64,000 nt of DNA from positions 221,491 to 285,490 of the forward strand of contig NZ_CP084319.1 in assembly GCF_017352155.2 (NCBI RefSeq), given 5' to 3'. The notes below the pieces were generated by a model. That model searched no databases. It was not told the DNA's origin and saw nothing but the letters and a program-made list of their open reading frames with translations. This DNA comes from Haloterrigena alkaliphila. Its GTDB lineage: Archaea; Halobacteriota; Halobacteria; Halobacteriales; Natrialbaceae. How positions within the stretch are numbered: position 1 is the stretch's first letter; each line of letters opens with the position of its first letter. The position numbers and the translations under genes are program-made. Below are positions 41,402 through 49,583 of this stretch, one piece after another.

Positions 41402-42541
41402 TTAGTTCGCGGCGCAGTTGTTCGGCCCGAGTTCGAGCGCCTCGACGTCGCCGCCGGGCTGCTCTTTCCCCCAGTTGATCTGCTTGATCTCGTTGTAGTT
41501 GGCCGGTTCGTCCGCGAGGCTCTCGACGATCGTCTCGACGAACGCCTCCTCGTCGTCGTCCTCGACGTAACTCAGGAGTTCGTTGGTCGTCTCCGCCCGG
41601 AGGTCGCCGAGTTCGGTCGCGAGCGGGCGAATCGATTCGTCGCTGAAGTGACCGGGCAGCACGACGGTATCGCTCTCGAGTTCAGTCAGCCGCTCGAGGC
41701 TGTCGAACAGCTGGCTCGCAGCGGTCCGAACGGCCTCCTCCGAGCCGTCCTCGAGGTCGGGGCGGCCGACGCTGCGGAGGAACAACGTATCGCCGGAGAG
41801 GAGCGCGTCGCCGAACCGGAACGAGACGCTGCCGGGGGTGTGTCCGGGCGTGTGGCGCACCTCGAGGTCCCGGTCGCCGACGGGAATCGTCTCGCCGTCT
41901 GCGAGTTCCGTGATATTCTCGAGCTCGCCGGCGTCGTCCCCGTGGAGGTAGTAGGGGACGTCGAGTTCGCCGGCGAGTCGGCGGGCGCCCGAGACGTGAT
42001 CCGCGTGGGCGTGGCTGTCCGCGACGCCGACGATCTCGAGACCGCGCTCGTCGGCCGCGTTCAGGTAGCGATCGACGTACTGACTCGGGTCGACGACGAC
42101 GGCCTCGTCGCCGTCGTGGACGAGGTACGAGACGCAACCCGTGCCGGGTCGGACGACCTGTACGACCCCCTCGACGCCGTCTGCGTCCTCGAGATCGTAC
42201 TGGCGGTGGACGCGACCCCAGCCGTTCATGCCGCCGTCGATGGATCTCGCGTCGAATCCGTGTTCGCGGAGGAACTCCGCGGCCCGTGCCGACGTGATGC
42301 CGGCGACGCAGACGACCGCGATTTCCGCGTCTTTCGGGAGTTCGTCGAGGTGATCCTCGAGCGTGGAGTAGTCGTACTCCAGCAGTTCGTCGTAGATCGG
42401 GACGTTCGTGCTCCCGTCGATCCGCCACTCGTCGTAGTCGTCTTCGTTCCTGACGTCGAGGATGAAGAGGTCCTCCCCGTCCTCGTCGATGCGTCGTGCG
42501 ACCTCCGCCGGATCGAAGTTAGTATTGCCCATCTCACCCAA
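41402..42541 (-). CDS. Rhodanese-metallo-beta-lactamase fusion (copy 2)
   Basis: A 379-residue protein from 42541; 42532 (MGNTNFDPAE) is equally likely. Rhodanese domain with active cysteine in VVCVAGITSA (about C78), then the beta-lactamase domain with DSHAHADHVSGA, HTPGHTPG, SGDTLF and LPGHFS. Compared with copy 1, the rhodanese loop is different (CVAGITS against CGKGLTS), suggesting a different acceptor. It ends ALELGPNNCAAN, the same cysteine tail. Predicted role: take up sulfane sulfur and oxidise persulfide to sulfite. Upstream lies a CCCAATCATACACGATAC element (about 42538-42555). Confidence 0.9.
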   Translation of the reverse strand: MGEMGNTNFDPAEVARRIDEDGEDLFILDVRNEDDYDEWRIDGSTNVPIYDELLEYDYSTLEDHLDELPKDAEIAVVCVAGITSARAAEFLREHGFDARSIDGGMNGWGRVHRQYDLEDADGVEGVVQVVRPGTGCVSYLVHDGDEAVVVDPSQYVDRYLNAADERGLEIVGVADSHAHADHVSGARRLAGELDVPYYLHGDDAGELENITELADGETIPVGDRDLEVRHTPGHTPGSVSFRFGDALLSGDTLFLRSVGRPDLEDGSEEAVRTAASQLFDSLERLTELESDTVVLPGHFSDESIRPLATELGDLRAETTNELLSYVEDDDEEAFVETIVESLADEPANYNEIKQINWGKEQPGGDVEALELGPNNCAAN

Positions 42542-42710
42542 TCATACACGATACTGACCCTTAAGTCCGTTGCCGGGCTGTGCGTCGGTCGATGTCTCCG
42601 TCGGAACTGAGGGCTGGACGAAAGAAGAAACGATGAGGCGGGAGCGCCGTCGAACGGCACCCCGTAGCGGAGACTCGAGAGTCGCTCGAGGGTTCCGACA
42701 ACCGATCCCG

Positions 42711-43115
42711 TTACTGGGCGGGGACTTCGGTGCCGGCGTCGGCGTGTTCGTACTTGTCCTCGAACTCCTGGATGAGTTGGCCCATCTTCGCGTACCAGTC
42801 GTTGAGCATCCGCTGCATATCGTTCGCGATCTGGGTCGGATCCGTCGGGTAGTAGACGTGGTAGTAGCCGCCCTGCTCGTAGTTGATCTGCTCTTTCTGG
42901 ATGAAGCCGCTCTGGAGCAGTCGCTGGATCGATCGGTACGCGGTCGAGCGCTCGCGGTCGACCTGGTCGGCGACCTCGTCGATCGTCAGCGCTTCCTCGC
43001 TCTCGACCATCACGCGGAAACAGTCCTTGTCGAGTTGCTTGAGCCCGTGGATACACTCCAGCAGCCCTTCGCACTCCATGTCCTGCTGTAATTGCTCTGC
43101 CATTGAGTTAGCCAT
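42711..43115 (-). CDS. TrmB-like winged-helix regulator with N-terminal cysteines
   Basis: A 134-residue regulator (ATG at 43115, MANSMAEQ). Cysteines 15, 21 and 32 (MECEGLLECIHG and KDCFRVM) lie just before the winged helix (about 35-95, TIDEVADQVDRERSTAYRSIQ). A C-terminal helix follows (ANDMQRMLNDWYAKMGQ). The cysteines could sense persulfide or oxidants, as in other sulfane-sulfur regulators. It sits between the fusion gene and the SafE operon, and its promoter has the TATTG-N2-CAAT operator, suggesting autoregulation. It is the best candidate for the sulfur regulon's controller. Confidence 0.78.
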   Translation of the reverse strand: MANSMAEQLQQDMECEGLLECIHGLKQLDKDCFRVMVESEEALTIDEVADQVDRERSTAYRSIQRLLQSGFIQKEQINYEQGGYYHVYYPTDPTQIANDMQRMLNDWYAKMGQLIQEFEDKYEHADAGTEVPAQ

Positions 43116-43162
43116 TTTACTATCACGTGGTAGGAACCGCGAGGATATAAGGGTTGTGCGAA

Positions 43163-43174
43163 TATTGTGCAATC
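43163..43174. promoter_or_regulatory. Operator-like inverted repeat TATTG-TG-CAATC
   Basis: The left arm is perfect and the right arm has one mismatch. Centred 21 bp upstream of the TATA-like CTTATAT (complement, 43144-43151) of the TrmB-like regulator. The regulator's start lies 48 bp away. Confidence 0.6.
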
Positions 43175-43219
43175 TCGATGAGCCGCTACGGAGGCTCAGC
43201 GGGCGGCGTGGGGGCGGTC

Positions 43220-44257
43220 TCAGTCCGCTGACGGTGCGGACGCGTTCGCCTGCGCGCGCATCGTCGTGATTGTGCTGACGATCACGGCCCCGCTGACCAT
43301 GAACGCCGAGAGCAGGATCAGTGCGAAACTGACCGTACTCAGGACCTCCATCCCGAGGTAGTCGCCGGCCTGGCGGAACGCGACGGCGATCGACCCGCCG
43401 ACCAGCATCAGCCCGAAGTAAATCTTGATGTCGTCCTCGTCGACGATGCCGGTCGCGGCCGAGCCGATCCGGGCGCCCAGTGCACTCCCCGCGAGCAGCG
43501 GCGCGACGATCGAGAGGTCGACGCCGCCGTTGAGCCCGTAGGTGAACGCGCCGAATCCGCCCGAGAAGACGATCTCGAAGAGGTCGGTCCCGACCGCGAC
43601 GGGAACCGGGACGCCGATGAGGTAGACCATCGCGGGCATCTTGATGAAACCGCCGCCGACACCCAAGAAGCCCGACAGCAGGCCCGTGGCGAACGCGACG
43701 GCCAGAATCAACCAGAGCGAGACCTGAATCCCGCCGGCAACCGTCATCATCGGCGGGAGACGATAGGACTGAATCCGCTTCGCGATGTCCGGAATCGCGT
43801 CCGGATCGATTTCCTCGTCGGACTCGTGGTGGCTGCCACCCGAATCGTCTCCGCCGTCGTTTACGAGCGCATTTCGGGTGACGAACAGCCCGACCGCACC
43901 CAACAGGACGACGTACGTGACGCCGATGGCACCGCTGGCGAGTCCCAGTTCTTCGAGGTAGTACACTACTCGACTACCCACCTCGATGCCGCTCGTCGTC
44001 CCGACGATCATCAACCCGCCGAGTTTGTAGTCGACCTGGCCGAGGTCGCGGTGTTTCAACGTCGCGATCGTGGCCGTCCCGAACACGAAGGCCATGCCGC
44101 TCCCGACGGCGACTCTGGCGGGATACCCCATCACGAGTAACGCCGGCGTGACGAGGAACGAGCCGCCCATACCGAAGAAGCCGAACAACACGCCGACCAT
44201 GAAGCCGAAGCTCACGAACAGTGCGAGCGTTGTCAATGCGATTCCAAACGGTTCCAT
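43220..44257 (-). CDS. TauE/SafE-family exporter
   Basis: A 345-residue membrane protein (ATG at 44257) with two repeats of four helices. The first repeat carries GFFGMGGSFLVTPAL and GSGMAFVFGTATIATLKHRD; the second GFLGVGGGFIKMPAMVYL. A hydrophilic loop (about 165-195, GGDDSGGSHHESDE) joins them. It probably exports sulfite or thiosulfate produced by the fusion enzymes. The start overlaps the stop of a small DUF7512-like gene, so the two are an operon under the inverted-repeat operator at 44495. Confidence 0.88.
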   Translation of the reverse strand: MEPFGIALTTLALFVSFGFMVGVLFGFFGMGGSFLVTPALLVMGYPARVAVGSGMAFVFGTATIATLKHRDLGQVDYKLGGLMIVGTTSGIEVGSRVVYYLEELGLASGAIGVTYVVLLGAVGLFVTRNALVNDGGDDSGGSHHESDEEIDPDAIPDIAKRIQSYRLPPMMTVAGGIQVSLWLILAVAFATGLLSGFLGVGGGFIKMPAMVYLIGVPVPVAVGTDLFEIVFSGGFGAFTYGLNGGVDLSIVAPLLAGSALGARIGSAATGIVDEDDIKIYFGLMLVGGSIAVAFRQAGDYLGMEVLSTVSFALILLSAFMVSGAVIVSTITTMRAQANASAPSAD

Positions 44258-44436
44258 TATGCGTGTTTGATCTTCTCGACGATTGGCGTTGCGACTCGCT
44301 CGAGTGCGCCGTACCCGACGTAGAGGACGAACGCCTCGAGGAGGACGGCGCCGACGAGGGCGCCTGACTGTACCGCTGACGAAGACGCGGCGAGGTCGAT
44401 CATCGGGATCGACCACCACCGTTCGGTCGTGTGCAT
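44257..44436 (-). CDS. Small membrane protein upstream of SafE (DUF7512-like)
   Basis: A 59-residue protein, MHTTERWWSIPMID followed by one helix (ALVGAVLLEAFVLYVGYG) and a basic end KIKHA. The ATG at 44403 (MIDLAASSS) is an alternative. Its TAA overlaps the SafE ATG. Such small proteins precede haloarchaeal SafE genes and may be a subunit. It is too short for standard gene cut-offs but its coupling and operator make it convincing. Confidence 0.72.
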   Translation of the reverse strand: MHTTERWWSIPMIDLAASSSAVQSGALVGAVLLEAFVLYVGYGALERVATPIVEKIKHA

Positions 44437-44494
44437 CTCATGGGTTTCTACTCAGTACCGTCTACCCGGAGGACAGCTATAACGCTTTTGGGAT

Positions 44495-44506
44495 TTTTGC
44501 ACAATA
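44495..44506. promoter_or_regulatory. Operator-like inverted repeat TTTTG-CA-CAATA
   Basis: The right arm is perfect, the left arm has one mismatch. It is centred about 20 bp upstream of the GTTATAG TATA-like box (complement, 44477-44483) of the DUF7512-SafE operon. Confidence 0.6.
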
Positions 44507-44767
44507 TTACTGTAGTCTATCTCACGGCTATCCTACGGAGATATTCGGATAACTTATGAGGATATACGGTTTGGGCGGCGAGCCGCCTTCACAGTTCGCG
44601 CGCGGTCGAAGCGACGGCGTCGTGCAGTTCGATCGATCACATCTGTGACGTCATACTGGCTGACGGACGCCGAGAACGGGGTCGCCGACCGCCTCGTCAG
44701 CGACCGATCGGTCGACACCGATATTGATAGCCGGAAACAATATCATACCGTCGGCCCTACGAGTAGT

Positions 44768-45613
44768 ATGAAAGCGATCTGTGCGACTGACCTATCCGCC
44801 GCCAGCGAGGCGACGATCGAGAGCGAGACCTGCCTCGAGTGTCTCGGACGAATCGGCGTCGAGGAGATCCACCTCGTGACCGTGATTCCGTCGAACGTCC
44901 ACGCGGGCATGCCCGGGATAGACTTCGAGGGACGACGCGAGCGGGCGCTCGGGCGCTACCGCCGCGTCATCGAAGACGCGGGCTTCGTCGTCGAGGCGCA
45001 CGTCGTCCGCGGCACGCCCCACCGACGAATCAACGGCGTCGCCGAGGCGGTCGGTGCCAGCCTCACGGTCGTCGGCTCGCGTGGGAAGAGTCCGCTCGAG
45101 AACCGCGTTATCGGATCGACTGCACGCAACCTCGCGCGGACGACGGTCGTCCCACTGCTGGTCAACCGGATCGAACGCGGGGCGGACGAGCCGGCCGTCG
45201 TCCGCGAACACCTGTTTCGGCGGATGCTGTTCGCGACGGACTTCTCGGAGAACGCTGAACGAGCCTTCGAGGCGTTCTCGTACCTCCGTCACGCGACGCA
45301 GGAGGCGACGCTGGTCCACGTTGAAACGCCGAAGGATCCGGCACTTCCAGAGGGCCCCGACCCCGAAGCGCGACTGGCGGAGTTGGCGACCAAGTTCGAG
45401 GACTGGGAGATCGAGACGCAAACAGCAGTTCGGCAGGGCGATCCGGCGGACGAGATCCTCGCCGCGGAAGACGAGTACGAACCGACGACGATCCTCGTCG
45501 GCTCGCGCGGGCACAGCCGACTCCGCCGACTGTTGCTCGGGAGCGTCTCCGAAGACGTCGTCGCACGGGCGGACGGGAACGTCATGCTGATCCCGCCGGA
45601 CAGAACGGCCTGA
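44768..45613 (+). CDS. Universal stress protein, tandem UspA domains
   Basis: A 281-residue protein (ATG at 44768) with two UspA domains (about 1-140 and 150-281). Each ends with a nucleotide-binding-like G-x-x-G motif: VGSRGKSPLENRVIGST and VGSRGHSRLRRLLLGS. The N-terminal domain has CLECLG cysteines (about 22-25). Typical of ATP-binding stress proteins. An AAACAATATCATACC sequence lies about 20 bp upstream. The 331-bp gap 44437-44767 between divergent genes contains promoters for both sides. Confidence 0.85.
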   Translation: MKAICATDLSAASEATIESETCLECLGRIGVEEIHLVTVIPSNVHAGMPGIDFEGRRERALGRYRRVIEDAGFVVEAHVVRGTPHRRINGVAEAVGASLTVVGSRGKSPLENRVIGSTARNLARTTVVPLLVNRIERGADEPAVVREHLFRRMLFATDFSENAERAFEAFSYLRHATQEATLVHVETPKDPALPEGPDPEARLAELATKFEDWEIETQTAVRQGDPADEILAAEDEYEPTTILVGSRGHSRLRRLLLGSVSEDVVARADGNVMLIPPDRTA

Positions 45614-45843
45614 TCGACGACTCGAAACGTCGCCTCGCGGGGACCGTCGTAGTACCTCGCCTCGAGAGCGATGTGGAAGACCTCGATCTATCGATCCGCG
45701 GTCCGGACTCGTCGAATCCGAGGCTCGAGGACGACCGTCTCGGAGAATCGACAGAGTCTCCTGACGCGGACGGATTGGTGGATCGTTCCCGGTAATCGGT
45801 ATCCACCATATCGTTCAATACTCCGGCGATCGAATACCAACGT

Positions 45844-46200
45844 ATGGCAACCGACGAGTCACTGATTCGGACGCTGTTAATCGTCATCGCCGCGATCCTG
45901 CTCCTTCCGGTGCTCATGATGGCGCTCGCGATGCCCATGATGGGCGTCTGGGGCGGCGGCCACATGTGGGACGGCGGGATGTGGGGCGGCGCCGGCCCCG
46001 TGTGGCTGTGGCTGCTCATGTCGATTATTCCGTTGCTGGTAGTTCTCGGCCTCGGATACCTCCTGTACAGCGCGATTCGGCGGTCTAGTAGCCGACGGAC
46101 GGATCCCGCTATCGAGGAGTTGAGGACCGCCTATGCCCGCGGTGACCTAACGGACGAGGAGTTCGAGGAGCGCCGCGAACGCTTGCGTCGAGAGCGATAG
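45844..46200 (+). CDS. SHOCT-domain membrane protein
   Basis: A 118-residue protein. Two helices (about 9-30 and 53-80) flank a Gly/Met/Trp-rich loop, GGGHMWDGGMWGG. A C-terminal SHOCT domain (IEELRTAYARGDLTDEEFEERR) follows. The layout is the same as the gene at 49576. Function is unknown; SHOCT domains are short oligomerisation helices. Methionine and histidine in the loop might bind copper. Confidence 0.8.
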   Translation: MATDESLIRTLLIVIAAILLLPVLMMALAMPMMGVWGGGHMWDGGMWGGAGPVWLWLLMSIIPLLVVLGLGYLLYSAIRRSSSRRTDPAIEELRTAYARGDLTDEEFEERRERLRRER

Positions 46201-46207
46201 TGGCGGG

Positions 46208-46399
46208 TCACGGCGTGGATATCGTCGTCGGCGAGAACGAGTGAGATGTGTTCGCCGCCGAGTTCATCACGAGAATACCCGTCGTCTCGACGATCACGTC
46301 GTCGATGGTATTGACGAGCGTCCGATATCGGCGCAAGGCAACGTCGTCGTCGACGTCCCCCCAGAATAGTCCGTCGGCAGCGCCCGCTCGAGTACTCAT
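46208..46399 (-). pseudogene. Possible PAS-domain start, truncated
   Basis: The first residues MSTRAGAADGLFWGD and the ALRRYRTLVNTIDDVI segment look like the beginning of a haloarchaeal PAS sensor kinase or bacterio-opsin-activator-type regulator. The frame stops after 63 residues and the rest does not match. Low certainty. Confidence 0.35.
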
Positions 46400-46592
46400 T
46401 GTTACCTCGACTGCCTAGAGGATGTCAAAATACTCGTTGCCCGTGGATCACGGCTACTCGCGCTCGAGGTATCTTCTTCTTCTTCCTGTGCCTTCCGGTT
46501 CGACCGGAGCTACCGGTCAGTACAGGGTGCTCAGGGAACGGTTGCCAATTCCAGCCCGTGCTTTACGCCGTAGGTTACTGGAACAATGAGTG

Positions 46593-46946
46593 ATGGCGTT
46601 AACTCGAATCGACCACGTCGGCGAGAACGACCAGATGGCAGAGTGCATCGACAACTGTTTCGAAGCCGCTCAAGCGTGTGAATGGTGTGCTGATGAATGT
46701 GCTGGTGAAGGCGAAGGGATGGCCAAGTGTCTTCGTCTCTGTCGGGATGTCGCCGACCTCACGACGATGCACGCACGCTTCATGGCGCGGAACTCGAACT
46801 ACAGTCCGCAACTTGCGGAAGCCTGTGCCGGTGCATGCGAAGAGTGTGCGGAGGAGTGCGAACAACATGACGAGGAACACTGTCAGGTCTGTGCTAACGT
46901 GCTTCGGGAGTGTGCCGAGTCCTGTCGGGAGATGGTATCGGCGTGA
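46593..46946 (+). CDS. Four-helix-bundle copper storage protein (Csp-like)
   Basis: A 117-residue protein with about 16 cysteines spaced along helices: AECIDNCFEAAQACEWCADEC, then CLRLCRDV, ACAGACEECAEECEQHDEEHC and CANVLRECAESC. This is the Csp/DUF326 pattern, which lines the core with thiolates and holds many Cu+ ions. A GTG at 46590 just upstream adds one residue. It complements CopA and the oxidase. Its last codon is followed by a stop provided by the 48-bp solo IS element; before the insertion a TAG would have occurred at the same place. Confidence 0.88.
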   Translation: MALTRIDHVGENDQMAECIDNCFEAAQACEWCADECAGEGEGMAKCLRLCRDVADLTTMHARFMARNSNYSPQLAEACAGACEECAEECEQHDEEHCQVCANVLRECAESCREMVSA

Positions 46947-46990
46947 ACCGCCTCGGGGTCAAGCCCCGAGGCCCTCGGCCTGCTCAGCCT
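46943..46990 (-). mobile_element. 48-bp solo hairpin of the IS at 7140 (copy B)
   Basis: Same 48-bp unit as 19607, with one base change (GAGGCCCTCGG for GAGGCACTCGG on the plus strand). It lies next to TCTAC (complement, 46991-46995). It supplies the TGA stop of the Csp gene. Confidence 0.9.
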
Positions 46991-47100
46991 GTAGAACCTG
47001 CGACCAATCCTGTCCGTCCACAACCCCTTCCGTTTTCGCTACTAGCGTATTGTCGGCATCATCTTTAGATACCCCTGTCCGATGCTAGAAATCATACGCC

Positions 47101-47424
47101 ATGGCTCGTGAGACAGCGCCACCCACCCGAGAGGAGATCGAAGAACGCATTCAACAGGTCGGTAGGTACTCCCGCGTAGTCCATATCGGATTGTTCATCA
47201 TACTAACTGCGTTTCTGTTAGCCGTTGTTGTCGTCCTTCCCGCAAATATCGGTAGTCCAGCACAGGCAATCGAGTCGATACTGATGCCGCTCACGTTTGT
47301 CGGACTGGGTACCATCCTGTACGGAATCGGAATGCATCTTCACTTGATGCATTTGAACCTCGTCCGCCAGTTACAGCCTGAGCCGACGGATGATAAACGG
47401 TCAGCTCCTGACTCAAATGACTGA
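47101..47424 (+). CDS. Two-helix membrane protein, unknown
   Basis: A 107-residue protein. A cytosolic start (REEIEERIQQVGRYSRVV) precedes helix one (about 28-50), and helix two is at about 60-82 and holds histidine/methionine near its end (GMHLHLMHLN). No family recognised. Its neighbour is the copper storage protein, so a copper connection is possible but unproven. Confidence 0.55.
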   Translation: MARETAPPTREEIEERIQQVGRYSRVVHIGLFIILTAFLLAVVVVLPANIGSPAQAIESILMPLTFVGLGTILYGIGMHLHLMHLNLVRQLQPEPTDDKRSAPDSND

Positions 47425-47524
47425 TTTCGAACGAAACGCGGAATCGGGCGTATCCAGTTCGCGGCCAGTATGATCGTGTCGTTCAGTGAACCCCCGGCCT
47501 GGGAATTCACGAACGACCGGCCGG

Positions 47525-48151
47525 TTATCGCGTCGTCCGTCCCATCGCCTTCGCGAGCGACAGAAGAAAGCCCAGTCCTGCCTTGACGTCCGGATCGCGC
47601 AGCGCTTTCGCGACATCGATCGGACCGGCGGGTTCCGCCGGCTCGGAACCGGCCTCGCCGACCGCCTCGAGCAGGCCCTCGAGCGTCCGGGCCACGTCGT
47701 CGTCGGTCGCGGTGTCGGCGACCTCGCCAAGGCGCGTCCCGATCGCCGCGAGGTCGATCACCATCTCGACGTCCATCGCATTCGACGCGAGCGCGAGCAG
47801 GTCCGCCATCGCCAGCAGGTCGTCGAGCGTGCCCGACCGCTGCAGGCGGGCGAGCGTCTCGATCGCGTCGGCCAGGTCGTCGGCGTTCTCGCCGGTCGCC
47901 TCGCCGAGCCGCGCTACCTGGGGTGTCGCCAGTCCGTCGGCTGCAGCGCCGAGGTTCGTCGCCGTCCCGGCCACATCCTCGATCATCCGGTCGTCCATCG
48001 CGACGGTCGCGAGGTCCGCCGTATCGAGCAGTTCGTTGACGGCCCCGAGGCGCTCGAGGAATCGAGCGACATCGTCGGGGTTGTCGGCGACGAGGTCCTC
48101 GAGCGCCGCCGCGTCCTCGGTCGGTTCTGCTGTGGTTTCCGTTTCGGACAT
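47525..48151 (-). CDS. DUF1641 family protein
   Basis: A 208-residue acidic helical protein. The C-terminus (DPDVKAGLGFLLSLAKAMGR) matches DUF1641, a family that nearly always accompanies sulfide:quinone reductase-like flavoproteins. Its start is directly at the stop of the flavoprotein gene, so they form an operon. The function is unknown, perhaps docking or regulation of the flavoprotein. Confidence 0.87.
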   Translation of the reverse strand: MSETETTAEPTEDAAALEDLVADNPDDVARFLERLGAVNELLDTADLATVAMDDRMIEDVAGTATNLGAAADGLATPQVARLGEATGENADDLADAIETLARLQRSGTLDDLLAMADLLALASNAMDVEMVIDLAAIGTRLGEVADTATDDDVARTLEGLLEAVGEAGSEPAEPAGPIDVAKALRDPDVKAGLGFLLSLAKAMGRTTR

Positions 48152-49342
48152 CTAGAGCACCCCCCGTGCAGTGAGCCAGTAGGACTCGTTGTACCCGAGC
48201 TTCGCCCAGTGGAGCGGTTTCGACGGCTCGCGGACGTAGGGCTCCTCGCCGTAGGTGAACTCGATGAACGTGGCCTCGTCCATCCCGGCCTCGAGGAAGC
48301 AGGCGGTCTTCCCGTCGTAGGTCGCCGTCGGCGTCTCCCCGCGGGCACGGCTGGCGATCCGATCGGCGACGACGCCGGCCTCGTAGTGGGCGACGCTGCC
48401 GGCCTTGCTCGTCGGGACGTCCGCGACGTCACCGATCGCGTAGACGTCCTCGGCCGCCGTCGCCTCGAGCGTGTGCCTGTCGACGTCGGCCCAGCCGTCC
48501 TCGCCCAGCCCCGCGTCGGTCACGAGGTCGCTGCCCCGGTGGGGCGGGGTCGCCACGAGCAGGTCGTACTCGAGTTCGTTGCCTTCGACGGTCTCGATGA
48601 GTTCCGCATCCGGGTCGACCTCGCCGACGTTGAAGAACGTCTCGAGGCTGACGTCGCGCTCATCGAACAGATCGGTCGCCCAATCGGCGACCGACTCGAG
48701 GCCGTGGGCGCGGTTGATCGGGTACGTGTAGGTGATCTCGACGTCCTCGCGCCGGCCCCGCTCGCGGAGCCAGTCGTCGACCATCAACGGGAACTCGACG
48801 GGCGCCGCCGGACACATGTGCGGGACGCCGACGACGCTCAGGACGAGGTGGCCCTCGGTGAAGTCGGCGAGTTCGTCCCGGAGCCGCTCGGCGCCGTCGG
48901 GGCCGTAGAAGTGGTGGCCGCCCTCGGCGAGTCCGGGTACGGCCTCGGGCTCGAGGTTCGCCCCGGTCGCCAGCACGAGTTGATCGTAGTGCAGCGAGGT
49001 CGTCCGATCGGCGAAGGACAGGCGATTCCGCTCCGTATCGACGCCAGTTACCTCCTCGATCGTCAGGGTGACGCGACGGTCGATCAGTTCCTCGATCGGC
49101 CGTTTCGCGTCGTCGACCGTCTTCTTCCCGAAGGGCACGTACAGGAACGTCGGCTTGTGAACCGCCTCGGGGTCAAGCCCCGAGGCACTCGGCCTGCTCA
49201 GCCTGTAGACGTGGTACGGACCGGCCGTGATCAGCCGGACCTCGACCTCGCCGGCCTCGATCTCGGTCCGTAGTTCGCTCGCGAGCCGATTCGCGAGGAC
49301 CGTCCCGCCCGTTCCGCCGCCGACGATGGCGATTCGATGCAT
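48152..49342 (-). CDS. Sulfide:quinone reductase-like flavoprotein with a 16-residue IS-derived insert
   Basis: A 396-residue FAD protein of the SQR/NADH dehydrogenase II family. FAD motif IVGGGTGGTVLANRL at the start, LVLATGAN, PHMCPAAPVEF (catalytic-type cysteine), and the second FAD motif VYAIGDVADVP. Residues 47-62 (RLSRPSASGLDPEAVH) are encoded by the 48-bp solo IS element at 49157-49204. Without it the sequence would read HVYKPTFLYVPFG, the normal SQR-like loop. The insertion is in frame and free of stops, so the protein is extended. Effect on activity is unknown. The operon continues with DUF1641, and TusA lies one base upstream. Confidence 0.87.
   Translation of the reverse strand: MHRIAIVGGGTGGTVLANRLASELRTEIEAGEVEVRLITAGPYHVYRLSRPSASGLDPEAVHKPTFLYVPFGKKTVDDAKRPIEELIDRRVTLTIEEVTGVDTERNRLSFADRTTSLHYDQLVLATGANLEPEAVPGLAEGGHHFYGPDGAERLRDELADFTEGHLVLSVVGVPHMCPAAPVEFPLMVDDWLRERGRREDVEITYTYPINRAHGLESVADWATDLFDERDVSLETFFNVGEVDPDAELIETVEGNELEYDLLVATPPHRGSDLVTDAGLGEDGWADVDRHTLEATAAEDVYAIGDVADVPTSKAGSVAHYEAGVVADRIASRARGETPTATYDGKTACFLEAGMDEATFIEFTYGEEPYVREPSKPLHWAKLGYNESYWLTARGVL
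49157..49204 (-). mobile_element. 48-bp solo hairpin of the IS at 7140 (copy C), inside the SQR-like gene
   Basis: Identical to copy A. In element sense it is preceded by TCTAC (complement, 49205-49209). The 48 bp equals 16 codons, and host codons GTC TAC and AAG CCG on the two sides rejoin cleanly when it is removed. Confidence 0.95.
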
Positions 49343-49343
49343 C

Positions 49344-49583
49344 TCAGTTGACCTCCAGGTAGATGCTCCAGTACTCGTCGCGCTCCTCGATGTCGACCAG
49401 GTCGTGGCCGGCTTCCTCGAGCCACTCCGGAACGTCGGTCGTCGAGTTCCGTTCGGTGGTCTGAAGCTCGACCACGGTGCCGGCGTCGAGGCCTTTTACT
49501 TTCCCGATCAGGTCCATCAGCGGGCCTGGACACGATGCGTCTCGCGAGTCGATCGTCACGTCCGGATTGCGTGCGTCAGTCAT
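49344..49583 (-). CDS. tusA: TusA-like sulfur carrier
   Basis: A 79-residue protein (ATG at 49583). The TusA/SirA motif DASCPGPLMDLIGKVKGL has the cysteine that carries a persulfide (C18), and the beta-alpha fold fits. It precedes the SQR-like flavoprotein and DUF1641 in one operon. It probably receives sulfur from the flavoprotein or delivers it. It is more acidic than bacterial TusA. Confidence 0.87.
   Translation of the reverse strand: MTDARNPDVTIDSRDASCPGPLMDLIGKVKGLDAGTVVELQTTERNSTTDVPEWLEEAGHDLVDIEERDEYWSIYLEVN

Noticed and set aside
41648..42610. 320-residue plus-strand frame opposite fusion gene copy 2
   Set aside because: Shadow; the minus strand has full rhodanese and beta-lactamase motifs.
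47486..49273. 595-residue frame opposite DUF1641 and the SQR-like gene
   Set aside because: Long only because of high GC. Composition is unlike haloarchaeal proteins, and both genes on the other strand have clear families.
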